NCBI RefSeq assembly: GCF_000226115.1
Contig: NC_016462.1
Coordinates: forward strand, 1,612,001 to 1,676,000
Direction of reading: 5' to 3'
Length of the DNA stretch: 64,000 nt
Origin: Thermothielavioides terrestris NRRL 8126
Lineage: Eukaryota > Ascomycota > Sordariomycetes > Sordariales > Chaetomiaceae
A program made the translations under genes and the position numbers. Shown here piece by piece: positions 43,543 to 56,000 of this stretch. The notes beneath the pieces are model-generated. The model was given only the letters and a program-made list of their open reading frames with translations, was not told the DNA's origin and searched no databases. Position 1 is the stretch's first letter. Every line of letters starts with the position of its first letter.

Positions 43543-46500
43543 GGGGGACAGACAGCTTGACTTGCTGGGGTTGCTTCTTTTGGGTAGGTAATTAGCCCCT
43601 TTCCACCAGTCTGGTTGGCTTAGGTATTTGGCTTTTACTAGTATAGTAATTTCCTTTTTCGAGGGGATTCGGTGCAGTCGCGTCACCTCCCATGGCAATC
43701 ACCGAATGGCGGTCTCCACTGGAACACGCGGCCTGTACGGAAGAGTGTAATACGATAAGACAACTGGAAGGGCCCGTCATTGTGTCATTGTCGACACTAC
43801 TGATGAGCCACTTCACCGGCGTATACACAGTATAGTTGTTTTCCGTCGGAGGATTTCACCGCTTCATCGCGTTTGACGCGTGCATGTCACCTTCTCTTCG
43901 TGTACCTAGCGTTATCAGTTCAAGCGAAGTTTCTGATAACGTTGCTCCATCCACGCCTGTAGTGTAGTATAGTGTACTGCGGAGTGCCTTCCGTTGAAAG
44001 AAGTGGCAACCTGATTGGGCAGGACCGCAAGACACATGGGCCTCAAAGGACAATCCGGGGAAGCTCGGGTCAGATATCATTGCACGCTAGGTAACTCCAC
44101 AGTATCCGGCGGCGGGACCTCCCTGCCGATCCCTATGGCGCCTTCCGTCCGCGGCAATCTCCGGATTACATTCCCTGCTGCCCGATACAACATGGATCGA
44201 TATCAGATGGAAGGTGGTGAGCAGCTTGAAAGGTCCGCCGAAGCAAACGGTTGTGCTCCCTCACTGCTTAGGGACATCAGGACTCACTTTGAAGCTCTCG
44301 GTGAGATTTGGGAACTAGTTCTCTCTGAGACCTGTGTCGACTGGCGCCAAGAGCGGGGAGCCTGGCGCTCTCAGGAGTCCTATGCCCCTCATCAAACATC
44401 ACTCATCGCCCAGTAATCCGTACATATTAGCTCGCCAGTCTCCTGATAACTAGCAGCCTGGGTTTATCTCGGCCTTGTTTGTGCCATCGGGATGCGACGG
44501 GGCTGTCCGCATCTCGGCCGGTCGTTTGACGGATTCCGGCAACCGTCCGCAGAAGATGGCGGGAGATAACTACGGTCCGGATAGCAGCCAGGACGGCAAA
44601 CTGCCGGCCTCCGCCGCTTTGCTCGGTTGCGACGGCGGCCATGTTCGCAGCCGAAGTACGGCCGATAACTTGGTCCTGTCGCTTTCCTGCCCTGCCGCAA
44701 ACCCGCCGCTTGCGATTAATAATGATCCTTCCTTGTGATTTCATTTTCCGCGCGTTCGTTCCGGCGGCCATCAGTCAGATGCAAAAAGAAGCTGAAGTCA
44801 GCCCGTAGCTCGGCGGTGGCGCTGTGCTTCCCCAGTCTGACTCAACGCCGTGCTTGTATATCTGGACCTGCCTGCGGAGTGCGTACTAGTAGGAAGTACA
44901 AATCTATTCTTGGGCGGCGCAGAGGAACCTGGAAGGCAGTCCTTTGCGGAACACGCCGGCTAGATAGGCACCAGCCACGGGACTGCAGCAGAAGGGCAAT
45001 CGCGTGTAGGGCTGCGCCATTCTGCATGCAACGCTCACTCATACAATGTACCACTTGCCTGATACAGAAGTTGGCTAGACCGCCCCGATAGCTTTGCCGT
45101 CTCGTAATGTAAAGTGAACGGAATGTGAATCCTTGTTGTGTAGGTATGTCTCCGTATTCTTGGATCAAGTTCCCCCGTGCGTTGGATAGTGCTCAAAAAA
45201 TCAAGGCAGTGAAGGAGGACAACAAGACTTGTTTGAGCCCAACGTGACGGATCACGATGACGTTGCATGCCGCCGTCGCGGGATCTTTCCCCGTCCAGGC
45301 TCGGCATGCGGTGAGTGAGTTGGCCAGCATGCAACCTTCCTTTGAACAGCGCGCCGCGCCAACGTCAGCGCCTTCACTCCATTGCGGATGCAGGTTGGTG
45401 GCCAACTTGGTCTGTTGTCGGTTTTGTCGCAAAAGTAGCGGTGCCGAGCCTGCGTCCAGACAGTCCGTCTTGTCACCGGTGTCGGTGTCGGTGTCGGGGT
45501 CCGAGGTCCGCCAAGAGGGAAAGGGGACAAGCAGGTTTCTGGTTGTGTTGGCGCTCAGGGCGAGCCAGTTGTGGCCCGAATTTGTGCGGCGAGTAGCTTG
45601 TGCGTTGGTGATAGGCGCTGGCGCGAAAGCCTTCGCGAGACGCGCACGCCCTCGCGGGAAACAGAAGCAAGCAACCGAGTCCAGACAATCAATGCGATGG
45701 CGCTAGGATGGCGCTAGTTTTTGTCTCCATCTTTCAGGCCTTGATGGGAGACCGCCGCCCCCTCTTTACTGCGTCCGAGTGGCGTTGGTAGTGTAGTGTT
45801 GTCCCCCCCTTTTTTTCTTTTTGTTTGCAATGAAGCCCAGTTGGGTGAAGTTGGGTGATGTACGTATCCGTCACAGTCGTGTCGCTCTAACTCGGGGAGC
45901 AAACCCGGGGGAGGCGCGAAAGTTGGGACGGTCTGGGGAAAATCCCTGACGCACGATGGCTGATGGGGCCAAGGCGGGGGTGGAATCCCGCCGCGCCCGG
46001 ACGCTGTCACGCCCTTGATCGACCAGTTAGGGTATGGAGGTACGGAATACATAGGTACATCCACAAGGGCTCGCACACCGTTTCGAAACGCTGGTGCGCA
46101 GTCCATGCGAGCAAACCCGGGGCTCTGGACTGACGGTTCCGGTTGAGAGTTTCCCCGGCTGAGCCCTCTTCCAGGGGTTCGGGGGGCTGACTGGTCCCTC
46201 GGTCGGTGGGAGGTGTCGCGGTGCAATATTCACGGTAGGCTCCCATTTGTCTTTGTCCTACCCAATCGCGAATCAAATCCGAAGCGCAAATCGAGCTTGT
46301 CGCAAGCGTTTGGCTGTGTGTCAGCGAGGGCCAAAGGCGGGATGCGAATGACACACGGCGACCTGAGAGCGCGGAAGGCGGTCAGACACCGCAACTTCAA
46401 ACCTCCTCCTCCCTTGGATCGTGCAGTGCGCACTGCGGTGAAGGCGTGCATTTGCCCAAGCGTGTGCGTGGGGGGCTGCCGGGACCAATCCGGGCCTTCA

Positions 46501-46838
46501 ACGTTCAAGAACAGAACCACGGTTGGGCAGCTGCCCAGCTGGCTACCGACGGTGCTGACCCCCTCGTGTCCAAACGTTCCAGGTTTGGGCGGTGGGCGGC
46601 CTACCGCAGGAAAGTGGGTGGCAGTCGCCCACCGCCCATCCCGCGGGCGCCGACCGCCCCGGTTCCGAGAGCACAAAGGTACAAACGGAGGTACCTAATG
46701 TACCTCCGTACCGCCCCCAGCCAAAACGGAGTGATGGATGCCCAGGTAGGGCTCAGCAAGATGAATTTCCGCGTGCCGCATCCGCCGCCCCCGTTGTCGC
46801 GGATCGAGCCCAACAAACCCCCTTGCCCTCGTGTAAGG
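43543..46838. other. Gene-poor region
   Basis: About 3.3 kb without a recognised gene. A hairpin with arms ACGGAGGTAC and GTACCTCCGT lies at 46685-46709. The open frame at 44015-44416 plus and others lack domain matches. Confidence 0.45.
46685..46709. repeat. Perfect 10-bp-arm hairpin
   Basis: ACGGAGGTAC, five-base loop CTAAT, GTACCTCCGT. Confidence 0.8.
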
Positions 46839-46840
46839 TA

Positions 46841-47372
46841 CACTCCAACCCTTGTTTGTTTGTTAGCTTGGTACTTACAGTGGATCACAACAAGGATGTG
46901 AAAGCCAATCAACAATGGATTACAAACACTGTACAGTACTTATTCTTCCATAGAAAAACAGAAGCGAAACAGGTCATTCTCAGTACCCCGTGTACCCCCC
47001 CTGATTCTCAATCACCTGCGCCAGCCGCCTTGGCATGGAATGAACCAACCGCAACAGATAGTCAGAAGGCACTGCATCCCACGCCTGCAAAATAGCTTCA
47101 ATGCCTCGCCAGTTGGCCGAATAGGATAGTTGCGTTCGATCCATCGCTACCCACCTGGCTGATCTGGCTGATTTGGCTGATTTAGCTGCCCTGGCCGATT
47201 TTGAAGGATTTGATGGTTTTGGTGGTGATGCTTTTTTGATGGTTTGGTTGAGTGCTGTGCCAGAGCCAGGAACTGAACAGGTGGGTAGAAAGGCCAACTT
47301 TTGGTTGGTTGAAGGCCCCTGTCAAAAAGTGGGGCGAAGAACCAAACTAACAAACAAACAAGGGTTGGAGTG
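46841..47372 (-). mobile_element. Deleted Tc1/mariner element with TA target duplications
   Basis: Inverted terminal repeats of about 33 bp, starting CACTCCAACCCTTGTTTGTT at 46841 and, inverted, at 47372, differ at about one position. TA dinucleotides lie directly outside both ends (46839-46840 and 47373-47374), the target duplication of the Tc1/mariner superfamily. The 532-bp length is too short for a full transposase. On the minus strand, about 47160-46980 encodes WRGIEAILQAWDAVPSDYLL then RLVHSMPRRLAQVIENQGGY, a typical C-terminal end of fungal DDE transposases, ending at a stop just inside the element. The N-terminal DNA-binding part and the DDE core are gone. Upstream of the relic the frame is low-complexity (KSARAAKSAKSAR). 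So this is a non-autonomous internal-deletion copy. Confidence 0.87.
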
Positions 47373-47729
47373 TACTTTGCTTTTCCAGGGCGCTAGTGTA
47401 GGCATTGCCCGAGCTGCCGTTTTGACCCCCGACGGAATCCACACTTAATCTGCCCCACGGCATCCTGTTCCCTGGGTCACCCTACCCTTGCGTCCTCAGC
47501 CCCCGTGCATCCCACGAGTGCCCGAGCATATAAGTCGCCCTCGCCTTCATCCCAGATCTCCCGAGGCGTGCACACCCAACGACGTCCATCTAATACATCA
47601 TCGTCAACATCATCGCCCTCAATACGAGATCGCCTTCGGAAACCCACCCGGATCCACAGCGACCCTTGAACCAGGCACCCGGGAGCATACATACGTCATC
47701 GACCGCGCGAACGCGCTCCGACAAAAACC
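47373..47729. other. Promoter/leader of the 47730 gene
   Basis: About 360 nt; CATATAAG (47527-47534) is a possible TATA-like element about 200 nt before the start. No gene seen. Confidence 0.35.
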
Positions 47730-48260
47730 ATGTTCGGCTCATACAGTTCACTAAGCTCGTCAGGCAGCTCCTACAACTCGGTCACATCCCACAGCGTCTT
47801 CAGCAGCATGTCCTCACCGCTGGATATCGCGCCGCGCTCGTCTTCGCGGCGGGGGCCAGACCATGAGTGCGCCTATCCCTCCTGGCCGCGGCGGTCTTCG
47901 CTCGGCGAGCACGACGCGTCGGAAGAGCGGGCGACGTCATACATCACAGACGAGGAGCTCTTCCTCGGCGAGAGTGAGGACGACGCGTGCAGCGTGTCGA
48001 GCCAAGGCAGCTCGTCTACGGTGCACTCGCCTCAGCCACCAGCCCTGACCGAGGCGGAATTCCTGCAGTTGCAACGGGAGCAGCTGGCCTACGAGCGCGA
48101 GGTGCGGAGACTCTTGCTGGCCGAGAAGGAGCTGCGCCGGCGGCAGGCCGAACAGGACCACCGCCGGCGCCAAGCGGCAATCAAGCGGCGCGCGGCGTCG
48201 GCATCCAAGAAGGGCAAGAGCAAACTCTCGGCCATGACCACCATCGTCGAGGCCGAGTGA
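47730..48260 (+). CDS. Uncharacterised coiled-coil protein, 176 aa
   Basis: Start ATG in AAAACCATGT context. Ser/Tyr-rich N-terminus (MFGSYSSLSSSGSSYNS), an acidic middle (SYITDEELFLGESEDDACS), then a strongly charged helix (about residues 110-165) with EFLQLQREQLAYEREVRRLL and ELRRRQAEQDHRRRQAAIKR, predicted to be a coiled coil, and a Lys-rich end KKGKSKLSAMTTIVEAE. I recognise the general type (small Ser-rich fungal protein with a C-terminal basic coiled coil) but not a named family. The stop codon overlaps a consensus donor (GAGTGAGTACC), so a spliced C-terminal exon cannot be excluded. Confidence 0.7.
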   Translation: MFGSYSSLSSSGSSYNSVTSHSVFSSMSSPLDIAPRSSSRRGPDHECAYPSWPRRSSLGEHDASEERATSYITDEELFLGESEDDACSVSSQGSSSTVHSPQPPALTEAEFLQLQREQLAYEREVRRLLLAEKELRRRQAEQDHRRRQAAIKRRAASASKKGKSKLSAMTTIVEAE

Positions 48261-50738
48261 GTACCGGGCAGCGCTCCGCGGTTATGGGCGTGGCGGAATT
48301 CAGTCGCATTCCGTCCCAGATCGGTATGTGCTTTGTCACCAAGCAAGCTTACACCCAAGTGGTGGAAGGGCATAACCCGAAGCATTCCGACTCGGACCCG
48401 GACCAATAACGGAAGTCGGCTAACACATGCCACAGACTTGCATCTTTGACTCTGAGTCACTGAGACGGTCACCATCAGCCTTATTTTTTTTCAACTGCCG
48501 GAACTGACCGGCCTTCGCCTGCCCGATGCACTCCGAGTCGACGGTATCGACTCAAACTATCCACCCCAACTTTTGGCATCCCACGTCTCGACCCCTTTCC
48601 GCCGAGGTGGTCGACGACAAACCGAGGCGACAACCAACGCCACTTTTTCACGAATCGTCGCCTCGATTCAACTCGGCAAAATTTTTTCTCGGCAAGAGGA
48701 CTGCCGTCCTCGGTCGGGTGCTCGAACGTGCACCGAAAAAGCGCATTTGCCGGAAACCTAGGATTCACGAGAGCACGGGCACCCGGAAAACGCACCGATT
48801 AGTGAACACGACGGACATGACTCAGGGCGGCCCGGGAACCCTTTTCGCACACCGCTCAGGGCTGGCTCCTGGGGCTCCACTCGTTACCCGGCAGCCCTGT
48901 TTGCAGCCAAGCCAGCCCGACGCGCATTGCCGAGGCGCGCTTGGATCCCGCTGGCCCGCCCGAACCAACGCTGACAGATCCGGCATTCCACCAATGGGAT
49001 TTGCCGCGGCTGCAGCGTGCCGGGCGGCGATCCGCTCTGGCTTGTTCGACTGAGACCCGGTTCGGGAACCTGCTCCCGCGGCCTGCGGATGAGCTCCCGC
49101 CGAGGGTGTTTCCTTTCTTTTTCCCCCCTCGTTCCCCATTTGGGGTTCCCGTTTCCCCGATTGCGATCTTCCTCCACCTTTTTGGGTTTGTCGCTTTCCG
49201 ATGGCTGGACCGCAAACATTTGACATTTTTCTTCTTTTCTAATGCCTGTACCCTTTTTTCGCATTGGGCAAACTTTAGTGTTGGTATTCTCTAATGAGCT
49301 TCTCGGCTAACGGGACCTCAACCATTGGTTGGGCGTCACTGACTCGAAGCCCTAATTGTTGCAGCATCTTTTTTCTTGTTTTCTTTGAGGGTTTGAAGCG
49401 GGCGTTTTGGGGAACGGCATTGCATTGGGCACCTGCGGGAAACGGGTCGCGACAAAAAGGTACGCATGTCATGGAAGGGGGGCTACCAAAAAGTTTCGGG
49501 GGTTCAACTGCACTTACACCGGGGCCCAGTACACACTGCACGCATTGGGAGCATCTTCAGTTTTGTCTTTTCCTGAGTTTTGAGTTCTGTCTGTTAGCGT
49601 GTGTCATGGCCGCGCGGATACCCCATTTTAGCGATACCCCCTTTTTGGTTCCTGTCATGTTGCGGCCTTGAGTGCCCTGGCGATTTGAGTCTGTTTTGGT
49701 TTTGATCTTACTCTTTGGAGATGCATATCAGATAGTCTGTAGATAGCTTAACATGATGGCCAGCCATCCTTCATCATTTGTCTTACTCTTTGGTGTTGTG
49801 ACATGGGATTGCGGTGTCAGTGTGATGTGCGACTCGGTGCAACCTTGTCAGCACATTATTCCGCCCTCCTGAGGCTGACACAGATACGGACTCAACACTG
49901 AGAGTTGGCCCCAAATGGGGCTTTCCTTCGGCAGCTTGGAAGCCGCTTGGGTGAGTTAGGAGAAAGCCCCTTACCTTTCCCCTTTCCCGTCCCCCCCACG
50001 GAAACTCCAGGTTGCGCTCAGCTCGCTATTTCCTTGAGGACCGCACTCCGACGTGGCTTGTTGGATCTGCGCGCAGAAAAAGATGTTTGTATTCCGTAGG
50101 CCCATCGTTCTGGCGTACTTGAATGGGTTTGCTCTGCAGGCCGCCTTCGTCAGCGTTCCCTCCTATCTGATGGCGCACCGTTTGTTTGTCACAGTGCGGC
50201 TAAGCGGCGGAAGCGAGGGGGGATGAGCTCGGATAGGGGTCGGGACCACTTGCCCTTCTCGTGCAGACCAACGTTACTCCGTGCGGAGTACATGTCAGAC
50301 AAACCCGGCCAGCACACACTTGAATCTCCGTCTGAGAAAGGACAGACCAATGGAAATGGTGGAAAGAATAGCTTGATCCGCATCTTCGCGCTCCGTTAAG
50401 GCGTAGAGCTCTTTTCTTCTAGTCAGTCGGCATCCAACAAGCACGGGGTATTGATGCCAATTTCAGCCTCCCTACTTCACCCGCACGTCTTCGTCACTTC
50501 GGTAATTTGAGCCCACCGCTCTGAACAGAGTCAGGTAGCAAGCTACCCATCATGAAGAAGGGCAGCAGCTGAGGCGTTGGCATTGCTCCTCAGCCTCCTC
50601 CATCAAGCGCGGTCGCCCCTGGCCACGGTGGCTTGAGCCAAACCTCTGCAGTTATGGTCAGGTAGCAAAATACGCCCTGTGAAAGGAGGTCAGGAACAGG
50701 GCAAATGGGCTCCATTAGGGGCATGAAATACCTCCTAA
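48261..50738. other. Gene-poor region
   Basis: About 2.5 kb; no recognisable gene or complete mobile element on either strand. Confidence 0.45.
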
Positions 50739-51564
50739 TCCTTGGTCACGCTTCCTCTGTACTGTCTTCTGATGGCTTGGGCCCTGTCGGGCACAAGTTT
50801 GCTTGTGATTGTTGCTGGATACATGCTGCTCTTGAAGAGGCAGGCTGACTACAAGCCAGGAATGGGTGGCTTGATAAGGAGGCGGTATGCGACGCCGCGA
50901 GAGCCTCGAAGTCCGCGGACTCTCACTGGTAGTGTTCGCGCCCTGCTTCTCTTCGCTGGTTGTAAGTAACCCCTACGCTGATAAATTGCCTCGGAAGAGG
51001 ACACAGCAGCGTCGATTATCGACGGACCCTCAGTAAGGCCCTTCACTACGATGACAGCCATATTGCATATCATGTTTGGCGGTGGTTGCAATTATCATCA
51101 AGCTATGCTGGTTGCGAGGGGCGGGATTGGGCAAGAATCGGTTGCATTTTGGAACACTCGCCGAAACCCCTTCCTGAATATCTGGGGAGATTCTGAGCCT
51201 ATATTCATCCTAAGTTCAGAATTACCGACGGCATTGGTAAGGGGGTCTCTGAATACCACTCCAATGTGCTGCAGCATTCCTTGTCGAGGCAGTCATCGTG
51301 CCTTCCACCCTCACAACGTCCCCCAGTGTCATACCACAGCTGAATGTTACGATCGACTTGAGTTGGGGCTACAATGACAATGACCTACCTACCGCCAAGG
51401 GTGGCGAAGGCCGACGAGATGAACGCGAAGGATCTAGGCTCCGGTTTGTTATGCCGGCCGTCGGTGGTGCCAATGACAGGTTTGTGTCTACAACTAGCCA
51501 GCAGGGTATCTCCTCCACCAGTCACTGGCTGGTATGCCTGGATGTAGCGCATGAAGGACAATAG
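50739..51564 (+). pseudogene. Frameshifted remnant of a membrane-anchored fungal protein gene
   Basis: Exon-like stretch 50739-50961 encodes a hydrophobic segment (LSGTSLLVIVAGYMLLL) and SVRALLLFAG; a 45-nt intron (GTAAGT...CACAG) is in phase 1 and leads to a second stretch from 51007 with ASIIDGPSVRPFTTM, NYHQAMLVARGGIGQESVAF and NPFLNIWGDSEPIF. Near 51276 the sense continues one frame over (AFLVEAVIVPSTLTT, LNVTIDLSWGYNDNDLP, GANDRFVSTT) to a TAG at 51562. One extra base explains the shift. No ATG start is clear: the first in-frame ATG is 50772. I do not recognise the family. Either a decayed gene or a sequencing error in a live one; its place among other debris favours decay. Confidence 0.55.
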
Positions 51565-51809
51565 AGTGTGCCTTATGACAATCGTGACTCACAGACGGAG
51601 CATGTGAGAGATAAATACGGAGTCCGAGAGTCTCTCTTGAAGCTAAAGCCAAGGCTGTGTTCAATGACTGCAACCTGAGGCTGGGTGACACATGGGTGCG
51701 TCTAAATCCACTTGGACGAGAACCGACTACGAGCCAGTCGAGATTGCCGAACAAGCGTCTATATCATCCGCGATGTTCCAGTCGATAAGAGACCGGTGAC
51801 TTGCTTGCT

Positions 51810-53072
51810 CTACTCGCTCTCGGCTGGTAACTCGAGAACTTGGGCGTCGTAGTCGATGCGGATAACTGACAGCTTGCTATCAATGTATCTCAGGGTGATG
51901 TCCTGGTCTGTCAAAAGATGGTACGTATTGGAATTCCCTCTTGTTACCTCCTCGGAAAGTGCTAGGTGACCCTGACATATATCTGTAGAACTGCCAGCAA
52001 ATCTCGAGACTTCCTGTGCTGGTGACAGTCTGTAGATGAACCGTTATCAGCCTGGGACACGGTATTCGTATAGCGACTGCGCTATTACAGTTCCTGACAA
52101 TACATTAGCAGCCCTCCTTACTCTTCCTACGTACTTGTAATATTGCCGATGAACACATGGTTAGGGCGAGGACGGCCTGTTCTCCCGTCAGCTCTACCAG
52201 GGAGTTAAAATCACCTTGACCAGAGCAACATATTTCTACGTCATCTTGCCGTCACCTTCCCTGATAGGGCGAGTAGCAGTCTCAGCACCGCACTGCTACC
52301 ACCGGCAGCCATCCAGCAGCACAGATTGCGGGCTATCTTCACACCTTGCACGCCGAGAAGGACAACACCCCGAATCCTCCTCCGGGAATGTATCGGTCCA
52401 TAAGCAGCGAGGAGGAGAGGGTCATTCGGGGACGTCGAGGACTGAAGAAATGAGTCCAAGCTAAGGTTAGGTCGGCCTACAGACAGACTCTCGCGCGAGA
52501 TAGCACGCAGTTGAAAGTTGCTGTTGCTGTTCCTCCGAAGGCCGGAACAGGGCCTGAACTTCAGAAGGTTTCACTCATGGATTTGCAGGCACATCCGAGT
52601 GGGTTGTGTTCTCACCAGTTGCTTGTCGAGTTTCTTTGTCCCGCTAAGTTCAGTGAGCGGACGAGACCAAGGTACGAGACATGAGTGAAGCTCTCCGGAC
52701 GGGGAACTCTCTGGAGCTAGCAACATCAGGACTCGACATGTGCAGCACGGTCTTGGGCTGTTTCTGTGACCAGAAAGGTCCTAACGACGCTTAGACTATG
52801 TTGTCAAGGTGGCAAAGTGATACCCCTTTCTCAACGGAGTCATACTCATATGAGAGGCTCCCAGAACTTCTCCGTTGAGGTCAAGCTCGCTTTGTTAATA
52901 CATCATGAGATGGCTCGAGATTACAATGAAGCTCGTCGTGCCTTTGGGGGCTGTTTGCCCAGAGTCCTTCGAGAATCCAGCCGTGCCAAGTTGATCAGAT
53001 TCTCCATGAGCATATCCCTCGCCCCTTCGTTGCCGTTGTTGAAGGCAATGACAGCAACCCTCGTGTACACTT
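51810..53072 (-). pseudogene. Scattered decayed coding fragments, minus strand
   Basis: Protein-like pieces in changing frames, separated by stops. From the 5' side: about 53072-52925 gives RVAVIAFNNGNEGARDMLME and NLINLARLDSRRTLGKQ; about 52895-52805 gives ELDLNGEVLGASHMSMTPLR; further pieces near 52780 and 52700-52620 (ESFTHVSYLGLVRSL); and about 51975-51810 gives LALSEEVTRGNSNTYHLLTD and DITLRYIDSKLSVIRIDYDA ending in TAG. The pieces cannot be joined by convincing introns. They may be one decayed gene or two. Family unknown. Confidence 0.35.
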
Positions 53073-56000
53073 GTCAGATCACGGGGCCTCGCAATGACCA
53101 TACTGTGTAATCCGCAGAGCGGCTGACCGTTGGTCAGTCGGGGAACTTTCTCGGTCCTGGCGTGTGATTTGAGACAAGGCCAGCTCAGCTGTCGGGCTGT
53201 CATTGACGACACTAACTACACTAGCGTGTGATGGGCACACGGCCCGATCCCGATCCAGGCCAGGAGCGTGATCGTCGTGAAGGCGCGACCCTTTTGGGCA
53301 TAGTTTAGCTCTTCCGTTTGCGATAAGAGAGGAGTGGCTTGCCGTTTCGGTCCAAACCCCCGGTCAGGATCTGGGGGATGATGTTTTTTTCGCCGGGCGG
53401 GCGGCGAGAGGGCGGCGGAAGAGCGTGGCGGGGATGATCACCTTGCGTTTTCTCCAGACTTTGATTGCTTCACGTTATGTGGATTATGTACCAGATCCGG
53501 GCAGGGTGATGTTTAGCGAGCGGGAGCTACGAGGTGTTTTGATGCTTTTTCCGCCTGGAGAGATCGGCGAGCATACGGCGAACGGATGACATGGTTAGAT
53601 CTGTGAAGCCGCGGCCGTACCGCCACTGACACCTGTTGCACCATTTCAGAGGTGAGAGATGAGGCTATGGCGATCATTGGCAACTCGGAGGTATTCGCAA
53701 TGCACTAGTGTAGTGCACGGAGTAATGAGATTCATTTGAGTCATGACAGGCCCGTGATCGAAGGCTTCAGCGTGATCGAGGAGTGGCGGCGTATCACCAG
53801 GCTTGGCGCTCATTGTATCAGTTGTGAGCGTGTGATGGATGGGCGGGGAGGCACACGCAGTGCAGCAATGAGCGCCACATTTTTCAAAGGAGCAAAAGGC
53901 CGCGGAAAATACACAACTATCGACGGATAGTTCCCGCTGGAATCCGACGACGAGTCTGATGCGAGCTCGGAAGAGAGGGGGACGAGGAGAAGCGCTCACA
54001 CGTATCGCGAGGCGCCGGCGGCGAGCTGCACATGCGAGCTTCGTCACCGCGTCCCCCGCAGGTTTGCGGGTGGTGCAGGTCCAGATGTGAGACAGGCGGG
54101 CGGTGAAGCTGTATCCGCACCAAAACGGACAATGGACGACTCGAGGGGGACGAGCAGATTGTTGTGTACTGTGTAAATGGGCTGGCGGCTGAGGCGGCGA
54201 GGCGTGGCGTTCGAGGCTTGACTTGTCGCTCGGCCAGTGGCCTGACGCGATACGACAGGGTGAAGGACCCGAGACCTGCAGCTGAAGTTTGGTGCAGGCG
54301 GGGTTGGGAGGGGTGTTGTTGGGGGCGTTGGGGGCGTTTTCTTCAACTTCTCAGCTGCAAGCGACCTCTCTCGAGCCGAGAACCAGCTTAACCATCAATG
54401 ATGGGTTTGCATGAGCCGTGCCGTCACCACGCCGCACCACTGGCATGTGGTTCACGTTAAATTTGTCGTTCAATGATGGAGAAGCAGCAGAAGCAAGCGC
54501 AAGCGGCGAAGAACGTTGGGACTCCAATGATGCATGGTGTATTCCACAGCTGCTTCGGTACCAAACTCCTGGTAGGGGATTTTGGAGATCCTGGCGGCTT
54601 TGAGAAGCTCGAAATGGATGGCTGACAAAGAAACAACATGAGTCGAGCGAGTGGTTGCATCGCAGGTAACGTAATCCCAAGAAGCAATGGCCGCAATGCT
54701 TGCGACAAGTTAGCTATTGGCCAGCACCAGGTCTTGGTGCGCCTTAAGATTGCGATTCGCAGGTCCTATCCATTTTCTTTCCCGTGGCGCCCCGAGCCAC
54801 GGACGACAATGTTCATGCCGTGGTGCAATGACGATTACTCAGGCAACTGCCTTTCGAGTAGTGTACTGTGTAGTGTACGGATTACTTAGCGTCCTTATAC
54901 GCCATGCGCGTCCGACCAACAAGCTTCGCTGGCGCAGGTGCGGAAGTTGGTGCCGGTGCAGATCGTTGAGGAGTGCAAGGAAACCCTTGCGCGGACATGG
55001 GATGGAAAGGAAGCTGCCATCGGCCCCGCGCTCCTTGGCTCCTGGCGTGCAGGGTGGAAATGGAGAAAGAGGCCCGAGCTCGGTCCCGCTTTGATGCTGC
55101 TCGGGTGCCTGGTTCGTCCATCAAAAAGATTGAGAAATGCCCCGGACATCAAAAAATCAATCAGCGAGACAACCAGATCAGATCAGGGGCCACGGCGATG
55201 GATCTGGCTCGCTTTTCGCGCTTGTGCCTTGACCTCGCCGGGCATCAATTAATTTATCTGTGCAAGCTCGCTGATTGCCATGCGCCGCTCGATTACCCAG
55301 TAACGTTGGACGTCGCGATGCCTTTCGCATTCCGGCCGTCAGCGGCGGCGGAATGAACTGTGCCATTGGCGATTTTGAAGTCGCCGAGCGGTGACATCCG
55401 GGGCTCCGGAAGCGCTCTCGGAGGACGCACCCCACGCTGTCCAACCGTGGAGGACAATGAGGACCCGGATTCCCGCGTCCGCGGACCTCTGGACCCCTCG
55501 ATTGAATGATCTTGTGCGCCTTCCAGAAGCACGCTGGCGCGGGAGGTGGGAGTTGTGCGAGGTGACATTTGGGCGCATTTGCTTGCGTTGCAGTGGGAAG
55601 GCACACGAATTACATACTATGCATCCACTCAAGCCTGACGTTGAACAGCATATACGACTATGTCAGGGACGGCGCACGGGGACTGGCCCTGCTTGATCGA
55701 TGTCGGGGGGAGGGCAACACAGGTGCGGGAAGTTACACGAAGCGACCCAGATGGCCGCCCGTCCCAGCAATCGGGTATGGCCCACTCAAACATGGCCACC
55801 TGCCCGCCGCCGCGTCGAAAACGTGCCCTGCTGCGAGGCCACAGATCGTGGTCGCCGGGGGTGGCTGCTTTAGGCCGTCACTGATGAAAGAGAGGGAGAG
55901 CAGAGCGGGTTATGAACGCATTGCGTGATGGACGGTGGGGGGAGGGCCCTCTTTCTTCAAGACCCAATGGCCCAGCGTATGTAACCCTACCGGAAGTGCT

